Positions 12,101 through 24,022 of a DNA stretch of 64,000 nucleotides are shown here, piece by piece. The notes beneath the pieces were generated by a model that did no database searches, was not told where the DNA came from, and saw only the letters and a list, made by a program, of their open reading frames with translations. Source of the stretch: Limnomonas spitsbergensis (taxonomy: Eukaryota; Chlorophyta; Chlorophyceae; Chlamydomonadales); NCBI GenBank assembly GCA_037349105.1, contig JAYJMM010000124.1:8230001-8294000 (forward strand). The letters run 5' to 3'. Both the position numbers and the translations under genes were made by a program. How positions within the stretch are numbered: the first letter of the stretch is position 1; each line of letters opens with the position of its first letter.

Positions 12101-15100
12101 CCACCATAGCAGTCTTGGTCCTGCAAGGAGAGGGCAGGGCCGCGAGGCTTTAGGGAGAGTCGTGAGCGGGGGGGCATCAGCAAACCCTACCCTGACCTGC
12201 CTGTCTGCCAGCCAAAACTCATCCACGCAGTGCAATAGAGAAACAGACAACATTAATTTGTGAAGTTGCAGCTATTTCAGTCCGGTTTCCAGTTGCAGGT
12301 GGTCCCGGGACTCTCTTGGCAAACACTGACAACTGTAGGGGGGGCAGCAAACATAGATTCCTGTGTTTTACGACCCTCAGGTCTCTCTCTAGGGCAGCGG
12401 TGCCTGCTCACCTGCCCCAGCACCAGCGAGCCCTGGCTGCTACGTTCAGAACCGGCAGCGATGTGCGGCTCTACACCTCCCGCCAAAGGGGGACGTTCTA
12501 GCACCACTCCATGATCATTTCGCCAGAACGCCACCTTGGCCTCGCCATCCATGTATAGTGACACCTGGCCGCTGGCTTGGTCCCACGACACCGCAATGTG
12601 GTGCCAAGCATCATCCATCCTAACAACGGCGGGTTGGGGGCAGGGGGTACTCTTACTCTCCGCGGCGTTGGTAAGGTATGAAGAAGAGGATGGAAGGCAA
12701 GCCCACTGTGAGGCAACCAAGATATGCAGGACAGACAGGGGAGGTAGGTGCAGTGATCTGCCTTATGCACTCTCGTGTCCTCCTCCTGCTGAGGACTTTG
12801 ATCTTAGGACCAAACATGGTACCGGTATTGATGCCCTTCCCGTATCGCCATACCCCTCTCTTGTCACGCAAGCCAACGCGCATACCGCAATGCGTCAACA
12901 CTGCTCCCATCCACAGCACAACACAACAGAACAGGAGACCCCCCTCCCCCCTGCGTACCATCCAGAATCAAAGAGTATCCAGGCCGTGTTGTCACTCAGG
13001 CTGTCCACATGCTCGTTGCTGTTGATGTGCACGCCAATAGCGCCCCGAGTGGACGTCGTCCAAAAGGGCTCAAACATCTGGAGGGGGTTGATGTCCACCT
13101 GGACGCGTTCAATGCGGATGCCGTCATCAAGGAAGCCGTTTGGCAGCCCAGCTGCGGCAGGGGTCAGGGAGTCAGTGCAGACGTAGGTGAAGAGCCGTTG
13201 AAGATTACACACTGTTGTTGTTTTATTCATATTAACCGGCACCGTTATTTGAATAAAAGGCTTCAAGAAAATGTGAACGCTGGGCGCACAGCTCGTTGAA
13301 AAGATTGACCCCCATGTGAACAATGCCCTCATGCAGATCTCCATGCTGAGGTCTCCATGCAGATCCTCATGTGGGTCTCCCTATAAGATGTTGGCTTCGC
13401 AGTGCGCATAAGGTGACAGGGCTTGAGGAGAATGTTCACACATCGTTGTTAAATACCGCGATCCCCACCTCAGGAAGCTATGCGCCCATGATCAATGCTG
13501 CTTCCAGCACAGAATGGTGAAGATTATGGTGACACAAAATGAACATGTTGCAAAAGATTACCCCCCTCCCCCCCTGTCTCCTGACATCTTCTTTCCCACC
13601 TGCATCAAGCTGCTGGGTGGAGTAAGACAGCAATGTCTCCCTTTTGGACATTTCCACATTGGGAGGGCCCAGAGCTGGGCCCTTTGCCCACATCTCCACG
13701 GTGAAGCTCCTGTGTTGAAACAGGGGTCAATAATATTGGATTGGCTGACAGGCCTCTACGCCGCAAGGAAGATGCCAGAGGTCCTCTCCCCAAGGACTAC
13801 TGGCTCACAGCTTAACATCACTAAACACAAACGAAGTTGATTTATACTTGCACCAGTCAGGTGACATCATGCATGGCTGCTCGGGCCACCGCAGGTGAAG
13901 GCCGACCCTCCAATTTTGTCACCCTCCTGGACGTGTGTGGAAATCTGCCGCGCTCCTCCTGCCCATCGTGACCAAGGCTGACTCACTTGTCAGGCATGCC
14001 ATTGACATTCTTGTTGACGGCGAAGTTGTTCCTCAGGGACATGGCCCCGGTGCTTAGCGTGTTACTGCTGTCATGCGTCCGAATTACCGCCGGAGCAATC
14101 CTGGGCGGCGTCTGCAGCTGAAGAGGGTTGACGTAACGGCTCTCGTCAGCAGCTTGGGTATGCACACGGAACTGCCCCTCGTCAGAATCTGCAGGCAGAG
14201 GCAGGGAGGGAGGACAGAGTCATGAAGAGGGTAAAGGATGAAGAACAGTGCAGCAGAATGAGAGGTATAGCTAGAGGAGGAACCAACAAATGGGTTTGCA
14301 CTCGTGTCGATAGGCCCCGGCGCTAGTCACCTGTCTCAGCTGCACTGCACCCTTTCATTCCGAAGGTCGCCTCCTTTGATCGTCTTGCTCTCAACACCTA
14401 GCATCACATCATGCATGCTGCCATGCCATGTTTTTCTGCCCTTCACAGACACATAAGCTTTTCATGCTTCCACATCTATGCTTTGTTATGCAATGCCATG
14501 CCTGAAAGTTTGTGGTAGGCCCAGCTGGTACGGAACATGTAAGCAGGCTGTGTTATGCTCTGCTATGTAGTGCCATGCTGGAATGGCTGAGCTTGACCCT
14601 CGGAGGTCTCCCATAAAGCCGAAGGTGCGAAGTGTCCTGCGTGATGCATCAGGTGCAAAGTGCATGCGCGAAGCTGCCGTGTGACATCACTCACATGTGA
14701 GCAACCCATGTTAGGCTATGCTTTTCAATGCCCTGCTTGATTGGCCGTTTTGAGCACAGCTTCTGTAGGAGGCGGTGATCAATCCTCACCTGCATCGTCG
14801 AATTTCCAGTACGCCACCAGGTCGAATGAATTGTGTCCCACGGGGCCTGACGCCAACCTCATGTTACTGAGGATCTCCTTCTGTGTTCGAACCGTGCGCC
14901 AGATGCGCACCTGGGCACGCGGGCAGCAAGGAGACTCTCAGCAGCAGCTGCTGAGAGCTACGCACCGTACGCAAAGATTCTGGCCACCAGCCCCAATGAA
15001 TGTGTCCCAGGCTGCGTCAAATGGCAACCAGATAGGGATGTGCATACCCTGGTGTTATATGCTCATCAGGGTCTGTGCCCTTGAGGCTATGCACGATAGA

Positions 15101-17681
15101 CGCTCGGTCGGGTGTGCGAGATTTGATGTTCAAATTCAGGCCTCTGGGGCACGCAAGCATCCTCAGTCTACAAAATAGCGCCTGTAAGTAGATAATGCCT
15201 CACCTCATCCATCAGCCCATTGAACCCTTGCTTAGGGTCGGTGCAGCCGCCAAAGCAGTCCTGGGGTAGTGGGGAGAGGCAGAGCACAAGCAAGGTTTGA
15301 ATTTCAAGTCCAAGGCAGAGCACATGCTAAGCAACCTCACAAGTTTCAATGGTTTCAAGCAGGGTGCCTCATAGCAACTGGGTGAAGCCCTTCACGAGGC
15401 GAGAGGGCTTGGAAGAATCACAGCATTCCATTCATCCAGACTCGGAACCTTCCCATTGCTTTCCTCCCAGTGGCAAAGACCTTTGACAGGTACTTTGCTA
15501 CCCCTCATACCCCTTGCCTCCCTGTACATCAACATGGGCTGCATCCATCCCACCTCCTTCCCTTTCCCTAACAGATAACGCATTATCTGGAGGCGGGCAC
15601 CATGCAAGTTATTTATTTGCAAATGTCTAAAAATGACCCTTCATACTTCTCGGCGGGTTCGATGCAAGGATTCAGCAAAAGTAAAAATAAGGAGCACACG
15701 TAGTCCCCTACTAATTATGTTTGAATGTAAACCTCATGCCTTGTTTTCCAATTCGATAGCCAGGCCCCAGGCCAGGCCCCGTGCCCTCTATCTGGATGTT
15801 GCTCAAGTCATTGCAGTGTGCGACATCATGAGAGGAGGGCAACGCTTCCCTCCCAGCGCAAGTTTGGGGGCAGCCGAGCATGCCCCGATGTGGAGCGACA
15901 GCCAAAAGGAGGATGCTGCCTGATTTCCATCACTTTCTCAAGGGCCTGCTCTCAGTTGGAGAGTGAGCACCCTGCCGTGCACATCATACTTCGGATTTAA
16001 GGTTGAGCCTGTACTGCACCTGCTCCCCGCCCAGCATGAAGGCGCCTCCAGGCTGCAGCGGCTGCGTCCTTTGTGTGTAGGCCTTAGACACTGCGCACGC
16101 ACAGACACACATGATGATTTGTTAGTGTGATTCGTTAACTTAGATGGGAAGGGCCGATATTACCCGTGCTGCAAGCCCACGTAGAGTAGTGCTTCAGCCC
16201 TTGTAAGGCCTCTTCTGCAGGAGGATAAGTCCCGGTTTACAAGAAGGTCTTGGCCTACCAGAATCTGCTGGGAGCTCCTGTCCAGATCTACCAGGATCCT
16301 GCGGTGACTGGTGGATCTACATTTTCATAATCACGTTTGGACCACACCAGTCAGACCTGTTGCTAGGCCTGATCGATCTGCAGTGGCAGGCACTCGCCTC
16401 TACCCCTTCCCCCTTACTTAGTAGGCCATCGACGTAGATCTTGGTGAGGCCTTGGTCCTCCGTGGACCAGGTGACTGCCAGGTGGTGCCAGCCGCCATCA
16501 CGCTCGGCCAGGTTGGCTGTCTACGGGGGGCAGCACTCGCATCGTTCCAATTTATCGTAAGGGAAAACTCGCTGTGCAGTTCAACGTCGAGCAATAGAAC
16601 AGGACACAGGAACAAGGACAAATCGGCTCCATGGTGCTTCAGGGTCAAGACAGGTGCTGAGTCATGGCAGAGCAATGCAGAGCATGGGAGTTCATTTTCA
16701 TTTTACTGTCATTCAGAGCACATCTAAGGCCACACCTCGCGTGATCCAGTTGCATTGGCGTAAGAAGCTCGGCAGCTTTGATGCATCGGGTCTGCGAGAG
16801 CCATGGCAAGTAGAGAGCGTTGAGGAGTTGAGGTGTGCATGGCCGCAGCAAGAACAAGGTGTAAGGGGGAGCGTGATGATGTGCACCACAGCTTGCCAAT
16901 GATATTCCATATAGCGTAGGTTTCCTGAAGCAGAAGGACAACAAAGCGGCAGATGTGCGAGGAAAAACATGTCTGCCATGCAGAGGGTCCGCGTACCAAC
17001 CTGCACACCTTATGGCCATGTACTGAAGTATTGATGTTTTTAAGTGCAACGCTTTGCTCTGTACTGTCTGTGCCTCCTAAGGATGCTGTCCATCATCTAT
17101 TGCGCAGTCTGCATGTACATGTCATGGACCGGTACATCGGTAGACTATCTCAAGACCTAGGAGCTTTAGGAACACTCCCGTCTGCCTTAAAACCTTGGCT
17201 TCCCTTCACGCATTGCTTTGCATCCCACTGGTATTATCCACAGGCCAGTTCACAGCTTCACCAGATCTTTCAAGCGTAATACCTCACATACTCACCCGGT
17301 AGGAGATCAATATACTGGAAGTCATGGCAGGCGACGACGTTCTACAAACAAGGAAGGCAGAGAAGAGGGCAAATTTATTATATTGCTTAGAGAGTCACCT
17401 GTCGTGCAATAGGTCATGTGTAAATTTACAGCTTTTAAGGATCTCCTCACACTGCACTGTACCGCTGATCACACAAGATGGAAGGTACAGTGGTAATAGG
17501 CTGACTTGGCCTCCGTGGCCGCCCTTCCTTGGCTCATCCATGAGGCTTACGTCACGGTACCGGTATATGCCACCACCCCAGTCACTTACTCTATGGTCGA
17601 AGATCACGAAATGATTGAAATCAGCAGTGCGTGTTGCCGTATCTTCTGCCTTCGAGTCTTTGGCGTAGGAGACAATTGTGC
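6150..17681 (-). CDS. Large laminin-G-repeat, DUF4215, single-pass membrane protein (5' end unresolved)
   Basis: Exons read on the minus strand: 17681-17590, 17341-17296, 16516-16418, 16090-16020, 15260-15204, 14910-14790, 14188-13987, 13709-13600, 13151-12959, 12619-12412, 12120-12022, 11280-11011, 10703-10525, 10330-10246, 10022-9894, 9266-9083, 8535-8335, 7961-7806, 7512-7225, 6395-6150 (stop). All junctions are GT-AG and phase-consistent except 9083/8535, where a small exon is probably missing. Three laminin-G/concanavalin-like repeats share the order FTVEmW, SYs, WHHxAVtW, LyxDG, GGxxxLGxEQ, DCxGGC, RIWrxvrT; the DCxGGC motif falls at about 15260, 12120 and 9266. Next come [10 protein letters not shown], a DUF4215 cysteine-rich module ([14 protein letters not shown], 7961-7806), a Pro/Gly/Ser stalk, one hydrophobic helix of about 23 residues in 7512-7225, and a tail of about 80 residues. 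Likely an adhesive or sugar-binding cell-surface receptor of type I topology. The signal peptide and first exons lie upstream and were not found. Confidence 0.85.
11424..11610. mobile_element. Miniature inverted-repeat element (MITE) with 31-bp terminal inverted repeats
   Basis: The left arm 11424-11454 begins TACCGTAGTCACGGACGT. The right arm 11580-11610 is its reverse complement at 30 of 31 positions. The 187-bp element is AT-rich inside, has no coding capacity and lies in an intron of the laminin-G gene. Both ends carry TA, as expected if the target duplication is TA (Tc1/mariner-like), but this cannot be proven without an empty site. Confidence 0.8.
11671..11775. repeat. Foldback with about 44-bp arms
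   Basis: The arm at 11671-11715 is almost perfectly complementary to 11731-11775, with a loop of about 15 bases. Each arm is itself a near-palindrome centred on TTTAAA. A smaller palindrome (GTATCCCCAA, 5-nt spacer, TTGGGGATAC) lies just upstream at about 11609-11633. The structure abuts the MITE, inside the same intron. Confidence 0.8.
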
Positions 17682-19836
17682 CTGCGTGAGCAGCAGCCAG
17701 CCTCAGACACCATCAGCTGGATAAAGGTTCCTGCTTGCATCAGTTTTCCTTTGGGCGCACAGACGCCACATCCCTGCCTGTGGCCGGGGGTGTCCTGGGG
17801 CAGGAGGCCCTGTTCTACCTGAATGGTCATAGGGGTGATTCAAGCACGGTCCACAGTGGCCCAGTAGGGGCTGCCCAGCAACCGGGTAAAAATGATCGTG
17901 AGTGCATTGAAAATATACTGGACTGCACTGAAGCAAACGAGCCATTCATGTCTTTCTCCTCTACGGTCAGGGTCAGTTTTCATACAAGTGAATGGACTTT
18001 CAGTTTAATTTATTAAATGGAGTACGAGTACTACCGGTACTGCCGAACCGGTCATGTGAGTAAATTGAAATACGGTAATAGACTTCATGCACTGGTCCAT
18101 GCTTTTACCTCCCACAGGAAAAACTTTTAACCTCTACCGTACACTTGATTTGCCTCCGCCAACGCCCAGATATTGTGTTGTTTATTAATCAGAATACGCA
18201 AAAAACACGTTGTTGTAAGGCGCTCGGGCCGAAATCAATAATTTTGTAAGCTGCGCACCGCACTGGGCAACTGTCCCTAAACCCCACCAAATGGTTCTCA
18301 AACTTGGGTTGCGCAGTGCCGTTGTTACAGCAGGTAAACTGGTCGCGATGCAGATATTTCATGTGCATCTGTACGGTACCGGTGTGTGGACAGGTGTGAC
18401 GTGCGCACGCGCGCGCGCACAAGCAGATGTTTAATATTGCGTGATTAGCCGCAAATGCGTTTATGAGTTCATTGTTAAAGAATTTATTAAGCCGCGAAGG
18501 CAAATTAACATTAATTTCTTGCAGAGGCAAAGCGCATCTACGGTAATGCATCCTCGTCCCCCCAAATGAGTTTCATTTTAAGGACCCAGTGCACTTATTA
18601 TTTTTTATACTCGCCAGTATTGCAGACGTCGGAGGAGCTGATCCAAGCTTCAAATGTGAGCGCATCCGTTGGAAAATTCTACACAAACAAATTACATAGC
18701 AGGGCTCAGTTTCAAAGTAGGGTACCGGCATTTAAATATCCCCTCTTTCCAGACTTCTCTGTGCCTTCAAGCTCTAGGAGACTATTTCCAGGCAGATATC
18801 CCATTCGCCCATAACTGTCACTAAAAAATGCGCGGGGGAAATCTGTGGCAATGAGGACAAGGTCCCCACTGGTTGTGTTGCATCGACTCGCACTTTTAAT
18901 AACCCCTAATTATAATCAGCCTGTAGACAGGGGTTAAAACAACATGGTGCTGACGTAAGCCAGCGAGACATACCGGTACCAAGCAAAATACCGTGACTGG
19001 TTCGCCCAATCAACTGGTTGTGTGCAAGCTGACCCATCCCTACATCCCAACACCTGGTAGCATGTTCAAATAAGACTACTCAGTAGCATCCAGGCCACCT
19101 TTCTGCCACGCATGCCATTGTCCCCAAATCTTCAGGGCTTGAACAGTCTAAGACCCCTGGGGACGCCCACCTTGAAATCCTTCTTGATCAGAATGTGATT
19201 TCTGAATAACAGGGCATGACCGGCGCCCCCAGGCTTCGACACTTGGCCTGCTTATATATGTTTTGAATGAGTTAGAGCATGCTATTAAAATTACTCCTAG
19301 CATGTCCATTCGCACCAGAGACAGTGGCTATTAAGAGAAGGACGGCGGTTAGTAGCATCAGCAGTGCATTCAGTGCCGGTCCGGTCGGTCGACCGAAGCC
19401 ACTCATTGCCTGTCTGCTCTGGCGTTGAATAGCTACGCCCTGCGTTTAAAAGGGTGTCCGAAATCAAATCGAGGCTTGAATGCATTAATTGGACAAGGGC
19501 TTTCCTTGGCTGTTTGTTACTTTGTTCGGACACATTCGTCCCGGAGTATTACCGTTAGGCAGACGACGACGGCGATCTAGGGCTTGATGACCCTACTCTC
19601 AGTCTGCTAGCGAAGTAGGTGCAGATGTGGTTGAGCTTCTGCGATATCTCCAAACACCTCGCAAGCTGATTTTGATGGGTACGTAAGTCCACCCTTCTAT
19701 ATGGGGTGATTGGGATGGGCTTGCCACCGGTTGATGGCCAGGCATCACGCTCAGCCGGTCGCGCCAGGTATCGCGCTTGCACAACATACTCGAACATCAA
19801 ACCAATATATCACATTTACAATATAGTGATCTGAAG
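17682..19836. other. 5' region of the laminin-G gene and upstream region of the glutaredoxin gene
   Basis: The first exons (signal peptide) and promoter of the minus-strand laminin-G gene should lie here, but I could not find a phase-compatible exon preceding 17681. Minus-strand open frames at 18189-18551 and 19297-19533 look noncoding. TACCGGTA occurs at 18032 and 18971. The right end must hold the promoter of the plus-strand glutaredoxin gene, so the two genes are divergent. Confidence 0.5.
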
Positions 19837-22063
19837 ATGCGCGTTGCCTCCGCTGCAATGGCTTCCCATGTCTCCCCTCGTTTGGGGATGCGCAGCAGGT
19901 GCATGACACCTAGCCTTAAGCCTGTCTCCTCGAGAAAGGTTTCTTGCGTGGTTGGAAAGAATAGTGCTCCGCGCTCAGAGCGCGCTGAGCTTCTCGTCAT
20001 GCGCGCCCAAGCCGGAGGTAAGAGTTCTAACGACGTGACATGCATTCATCTCCCTTAATCTGCCATTCGCGTGCCCTGAATGGAGCTGAAATGTGAGCTT
20101 CGCGCAGGTCAGGGAATGGGTATGTCACCGGAGCTAAAGCTGTCCATCGACCAGTTCATCGGCAGCAACAAGGTGGTCGTTTTCATGAAGGGCGAGAAGG
20201 AATCACCTCAGGTTTGCCATATTGTGGAAGAGGACGTGGGGGTGCGCACGATTCATGTAAGGCATGACGCACACCGTCCTTCACCCAGGGCAGCATGCAT
20301 GAGAGGTTCAGGTTTGATTTGTAAGTACCGGTACAGGTGTCTGAAGATTAGGTTGATTATCTGGAGCGTGCCTTCCAGTCAAATGCATGCAAGATAGGGG
20401 GGTATGCACACAGCATTAGGGCTTGCTTCTGGACCCTGCTTTCAGCGATGGTCCCTAACGCGGCAGCCATGCACATGGAAGGCAATCTTGGGGTGTCCAC
20501 ACCCGGTGTCCACATCCCCGCCGGCAGTGATTTGTTTAGTCGGTACTGGTTACAACTCATACCGAAACACGGCATTGAACATTCATTGGCCATGTGCTCC
20601 AACGCAGTCGCTCGGTACCAAAATTATCCCGGGAGCGAACAGGACTAGCTGAGACTTGGGATTCTTTTGCGCCTGCGGCACTCTTTTCGAAGATTTCAGT
20701 ACCCAAACAGTAATAAGGAACATCTTAAAAACATTTACTGCCCGCCGGTTGCCAGCAACATGGGAATATACAATATGGCCGACGGCTGGTGGCTCCAGCC
20801 GGATGAGTTGAAGGGTGTAAGACGCATGAAATGAGATATAGAATGTCTGGTACAAAGACATGTTCTCCTCAAATCGATGGAGTTTGTTCTGCGCCCCTGT
20901 GTCAATTGATAAATCACTTTCATTGGGAAGGGAACCAAAGAGATAAAGGTGACATGGGCAGTGTCATCAGTCCCACTGATTACAATGGCAATATGCACTC
21001 CTAGCCGGTTGCGGTACATCTTTCCATGCCCATTTCATCAGCCCAGCTGCTATGGCTGGTATGGCGGGTTTATTTGTGTGTCACCAGCAACGGTACGCAC
21101 CTCTCTTGTTCCGACACTGTGCCTCTGCCAACCTCTTGCACAGTGTGGCTTCAGCGCTAAGGTGGTCCAGGTGTTCACTATGATGAACTCCAGGTTTGAA
21201 ACAGTCAATATCCTGGCTGACGAGCGGTTGCGAAGTGGGATGAAGGAGTACAGCCAGGTAAGATGAGCCGCTAACCGCATGAAACTCAAGGATTATTCAT
21301 TCCACTACATAAATTGTTGCAGACAAAATTGAAACAGAGGATGCATTGTACTATGTTTGGTTTATGGAATTTGTGCCAGTGCATTTTGATACCGGAAGGC
21401 CCAGCTCTTAGCAAAAGTCTTGCATGGTCTGTTGGCTAAGAGCTGGGCCTATCGGTACTGATATGCTGCCTAAAATTATGTGCTTTTTACCTTCCACATT
21501 CACGAGTCGTCTCTATTCACGATGTCTCCATGTGCTCAAACCTTGGACTGTTCTCCTGGACGCTTCATTCAAATAAGCACCAGACTGAGTGACCTGATGA
21601 CTAACATTTGCGTGGTGTCTTGCCTGTAGTGGCCTACGTTCCCCCAAGTTTACATAAATGGGGTGAGTGCGCTGGGCAGGTAGTAAAAAAGTGGTAAAAA
21701 CGGTGCAACAATCCGCCTGTGTTTCTGGCTGGGCAGGTGGCACTGGCATGCTAATTTTTCATGACCTTGTCTAGACCTAGAGCAGTATTTTGAAATCTAA
21801 CAGCTGCATAGAGCAGAGCACCAGCTGTGTTGTTTTGCTGACTCGCTGTGCGGCTCTGGCCTAACACCCATGCCTGATATTTTGAGCCACTACTGATGCT
21901 ATGACCGAGTTGGTCTGAAGACTGATAACAAGATTCCACTGCAAAACTGTATTGATTAATCTGATGTGTATTGCAGGAGTTCTATGGTGGGGCTGATATT
22001 GTCCTGGAGTCTGCTCAAGACGGCACCTTACAGGAGGCCCTCGAGGTGGCGTTTGCAGAGTAA
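19837..22063 (+). CDS. Chloroplast-type monothiol CGFS glutaredoxin
   Basis: Five exons: 19837-20017, 20108-20211, 21144-21257, 21630-21662, 21977-22063; 172 residues, all GT-AG and in phase. The N-terminal 60 residues are Arg/Ser/Ala-rich with few acids, as in a chloroplast transit peptide. The glutaredoxin core has SIDQFIGSNKVVVFMKGEKE, then CGFS at the very start of exon 3, the cis-proline strand WPTFPQVYING (usually TIPQ), and GEFYGGADIV near the end. CGFS monothiol glutaredoxins bind a labile [2Fe-2S] cluster with glutathione and pass it to apoproteins. A single domain with a leader matches the GRXS14 class. Mitochondrial targeting (GRXS15-like) cannot be excluded from sequence alone. 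Confidence 0.93.
21390..21457. repeat. Intronic hairpin in the glutaredoxin gene
   Basis: AGGCCCAGCTCTTAGC and its exact complement GCTAAGAGCTGGGCCT are separated by about 22 bases. The complementarity extends outwards, past a two-base mismatch, to TACCG on one side and CGGTA on the other, so each arm is about 23 bases. It lies in the intron between exons 3 and 4. It could be a tiny transposon remnant or an RNA hairpin. Confidence 0.75.
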
Positions 22064-23119
22064 ACATTTGAAGACTTGGATTTGAAAGTACTGATTGCGG
22101 GGAAACATGTTTCCTTGTCAGAGAGAACCCGTGTACTTATCCAAAAATTGTACATCATTGTCAACAGCATCATGGTGGCATTAGTAGTGTGGCATTGCTG
22201 CCAAATATTCCGGTTGCCAAATATTCCCCATGAACAGGTGGGTACGGGTATTAAAAAAACTGTGATGAATGTAATGAGAAGAAGCATGAATGCACGTTTT
22301 TTGCACTCTGTGAAGCTTGTCTTTTAACTAGCATGCATTTTGCTAAGTGCATTGTGCAGCATGCTGCAAGGCAGTCCACTGCTGATACTGATCCCCTGTT
22401 TGAAACAAACTGAAAAATCTGTACACCCTGGCAGTACCAGGGGCCTATGACGTTCAATCTCTGGGCCCTGCTAAACAGGCTTGGCCGCGTGAGCACCTAA
22501 CAGTTAAGTTTGGAGAAGGAAACTAATGTTAAGAGGGGGGTGAAAAGACTGAGAGGAACATAAAGGAGAATGAAAAAAACCTCCCCCCAAAAAGGAAAGT
22601 CAGTGCTAACTGTTGCTAAGGTTCCTTGCGCCCGGGGAAATTTGAAGAGAGAAACAAAAGGAGAAGACCCCACACTTCTTAATAAATGAAAATAAAACCA
22701 ATTCCCCGGGTCCGCAAGAAAGTAGATGGGCGTACAGTACCAGCAGGGTTACCCTGTCGATACCTTGCATGTTGTACTGACAGGCCCAGCGGGTATGCAC
22801 CGTTCTAAACATGGTGTACTGGCAGGCTTGATGGGAGGTTAGCTGCTGGCAATCGCTATTGATCGCTTGTCAACATGTACCATACTGCACCTGTTGCCCG
22901 GCTGTGATACAATGGCAATGGTTTGGGGGGAAATCTATACTACCGGTATGAGGAGCAGGTCCTAAGGCATTAAGCTCGGAGTCTTGAAGACTTGAACAGT
23001 GCAATAAGCTTGGCGGCAGCTAGCAGTTGGGCACGCAGTAGTCGATACGCCCAGTCCTGGGATGGGGTTCTGCTGGAAAGTGTACGGCTGCCGCCTGCCT
23101 GCACCCACATTTTATGATC
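22064..23119. other. Convergent intergenic region between glutaredoxin and cystatin genes
   Basis: No coding exon is supported. It contains a retroelement insertion (22432-22743), a copy of a short sequence around GCGGGTATGCACCGTTCTAA (about 22784-22810) that recurs in intron 2 of the molybdopterin synthase gene at about 28399-28420, and TACCGGTA at 22941. Confidence 0.55.
22432..22743 (-). mobile_element. LINE-family 3'-end insertion, about 290 bp
   Basis: CAGTACCAG at 22432-22440 and 22735-22743 flanks an insert whose left end reads, on the minus strand, as the family tail (AGCAGGGCCCAGAGATTGAA). The tail is followed by purine-rich sequence (on the plus strand) resembling that beside the LINE tail at 26040-26150. 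The 9-bp duplication is shorter than in other copies. Confidence 0.6.
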
Positions 23120-23711
23120 TCAGGGGCTGTCTTCATCAAGGACAGTCTGGAGCAGGGGTCTGGTCTGGAGCTTGCGTGGGCTCGGCACCTGCCAGCCCAA
23201 CTTCGAAATTATTTTTGACGACTTCTGTACCGGTAGATATACGTTCATACAGCGGCGTGGTGAAAGGAAGAGCTTGAAATTCGAAAATCTTCGTCCGAAT
23301 CGCTTTTGCCATGCTTGCCTTTTACCTTGATAGTCAAAACATAGATATTTCCCGCAACAACCTGCAGGTCAGCGAGAACAACGTGACTCGCAAGGATTCA
23401 CGAGCACATGCTCCGTGTTTGGGCAGATGTGAAATACCGGTGACTGGGCAGCGTTGGCACGAATGATCTTCAGCGGCCCATTAAAGCAAATCGATTGGCT
23501 TCAGGTACAAACTCTGGTGTTCATTAATGGTCGTTACGGCCATGGTGGCCGCATCCCGAACGTCTGGAGAGTCCACATTAGCCGGAAAGTAGCCTCCCAC
23601 CAGCACGTCCCTGTCTCCCATCTCCAGCAGATGACGTTCACCATCAGCTTTAGATGACGTTAGAATAACGAGGAGGCAAACCCCCGATATGAACGCCTTC
23701 AATCCCGTCAT
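23120..23711 (-). CDS. Secreted cystatin (cysteine-protease inhibitor)
   Basis: Three exons on the minus strand: 23711-23509, 23386-23326, 23224-23120; 122 residues, phases consistent. A signal peptide (MTGLKAFISGVCLLVILTSS) is followed by the N-terminal glycine region LVGGYFPANVDSPDVRDAA and the cystatin helix ATMAVTTINEH. Exon 2 encodes the inhibitory first hairpin, QVVAGNIYVLTIK. Exon 3 would end with GWQVPSP, in the place of the usual Pro-Trp second hairpin, and stops at 23120. Cystatins block papain-like proteases by inserting these three segments in the active cleft. The first intron uses a weak donor (GTACCT), and the third exon is the least certain because it departs from the family C-terminus. 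Confidence 0.8.
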
Positions 23712-24022
23712 TCTCGATTCCCGATCACTCACCGGTGTTCCCGACCTGGGCTGTCGGCAGTTGGTCCGTGCAGGGGGTCCGTGGAGTGGAATACTTAATT
23801 TCCAGTTTTTTTGCCTGCGTGGTTGCAGCCACGCCCAACCATATAAACTCACGAGATAAACCGCCACAGGAACATGTTCCGGCGAGCGCCCGCGCCCATG
23901 TGGAACTGGGCCCTTTGAGTACGACATTATAAATGCCGTATTCCTCGGAGATATTCTTGAAGACACGCTCCGAGATTCCGGCTCTCTCTCTCTCGCCTGT
24001 CCACGCTCCATATTTTAACAAC
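23712..24022. promoter_or_regulatory. Divergent promoter between cystatin and SDE2
   Basis: The two start codons are 311 bp apart on opposite strands. TATA-like sequences lie in both directions: TTATAAAT at 23927-23934, about 90 bp before the SDE2 ATG, and on the minus strand TTTATATGG at about 23839-23848, about 130 bp before the cystatin ATG. Assignment rests on position and motif only. Confidence 0.45.

Noticed and set aside
18189..18551. Minus-strand 120-codon open frame upstream of the laminin-G gene
   Set aside because: Cys/His-rich composition without family resemblance, no signal peptide, and no phase-compatible donor leading to 17681.
19297..19800. Minus-strand open frames in the glutaredoxin upstream region
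   Set aside because: Overlapping short frames with no recognisable motif, in the expected promoter region.
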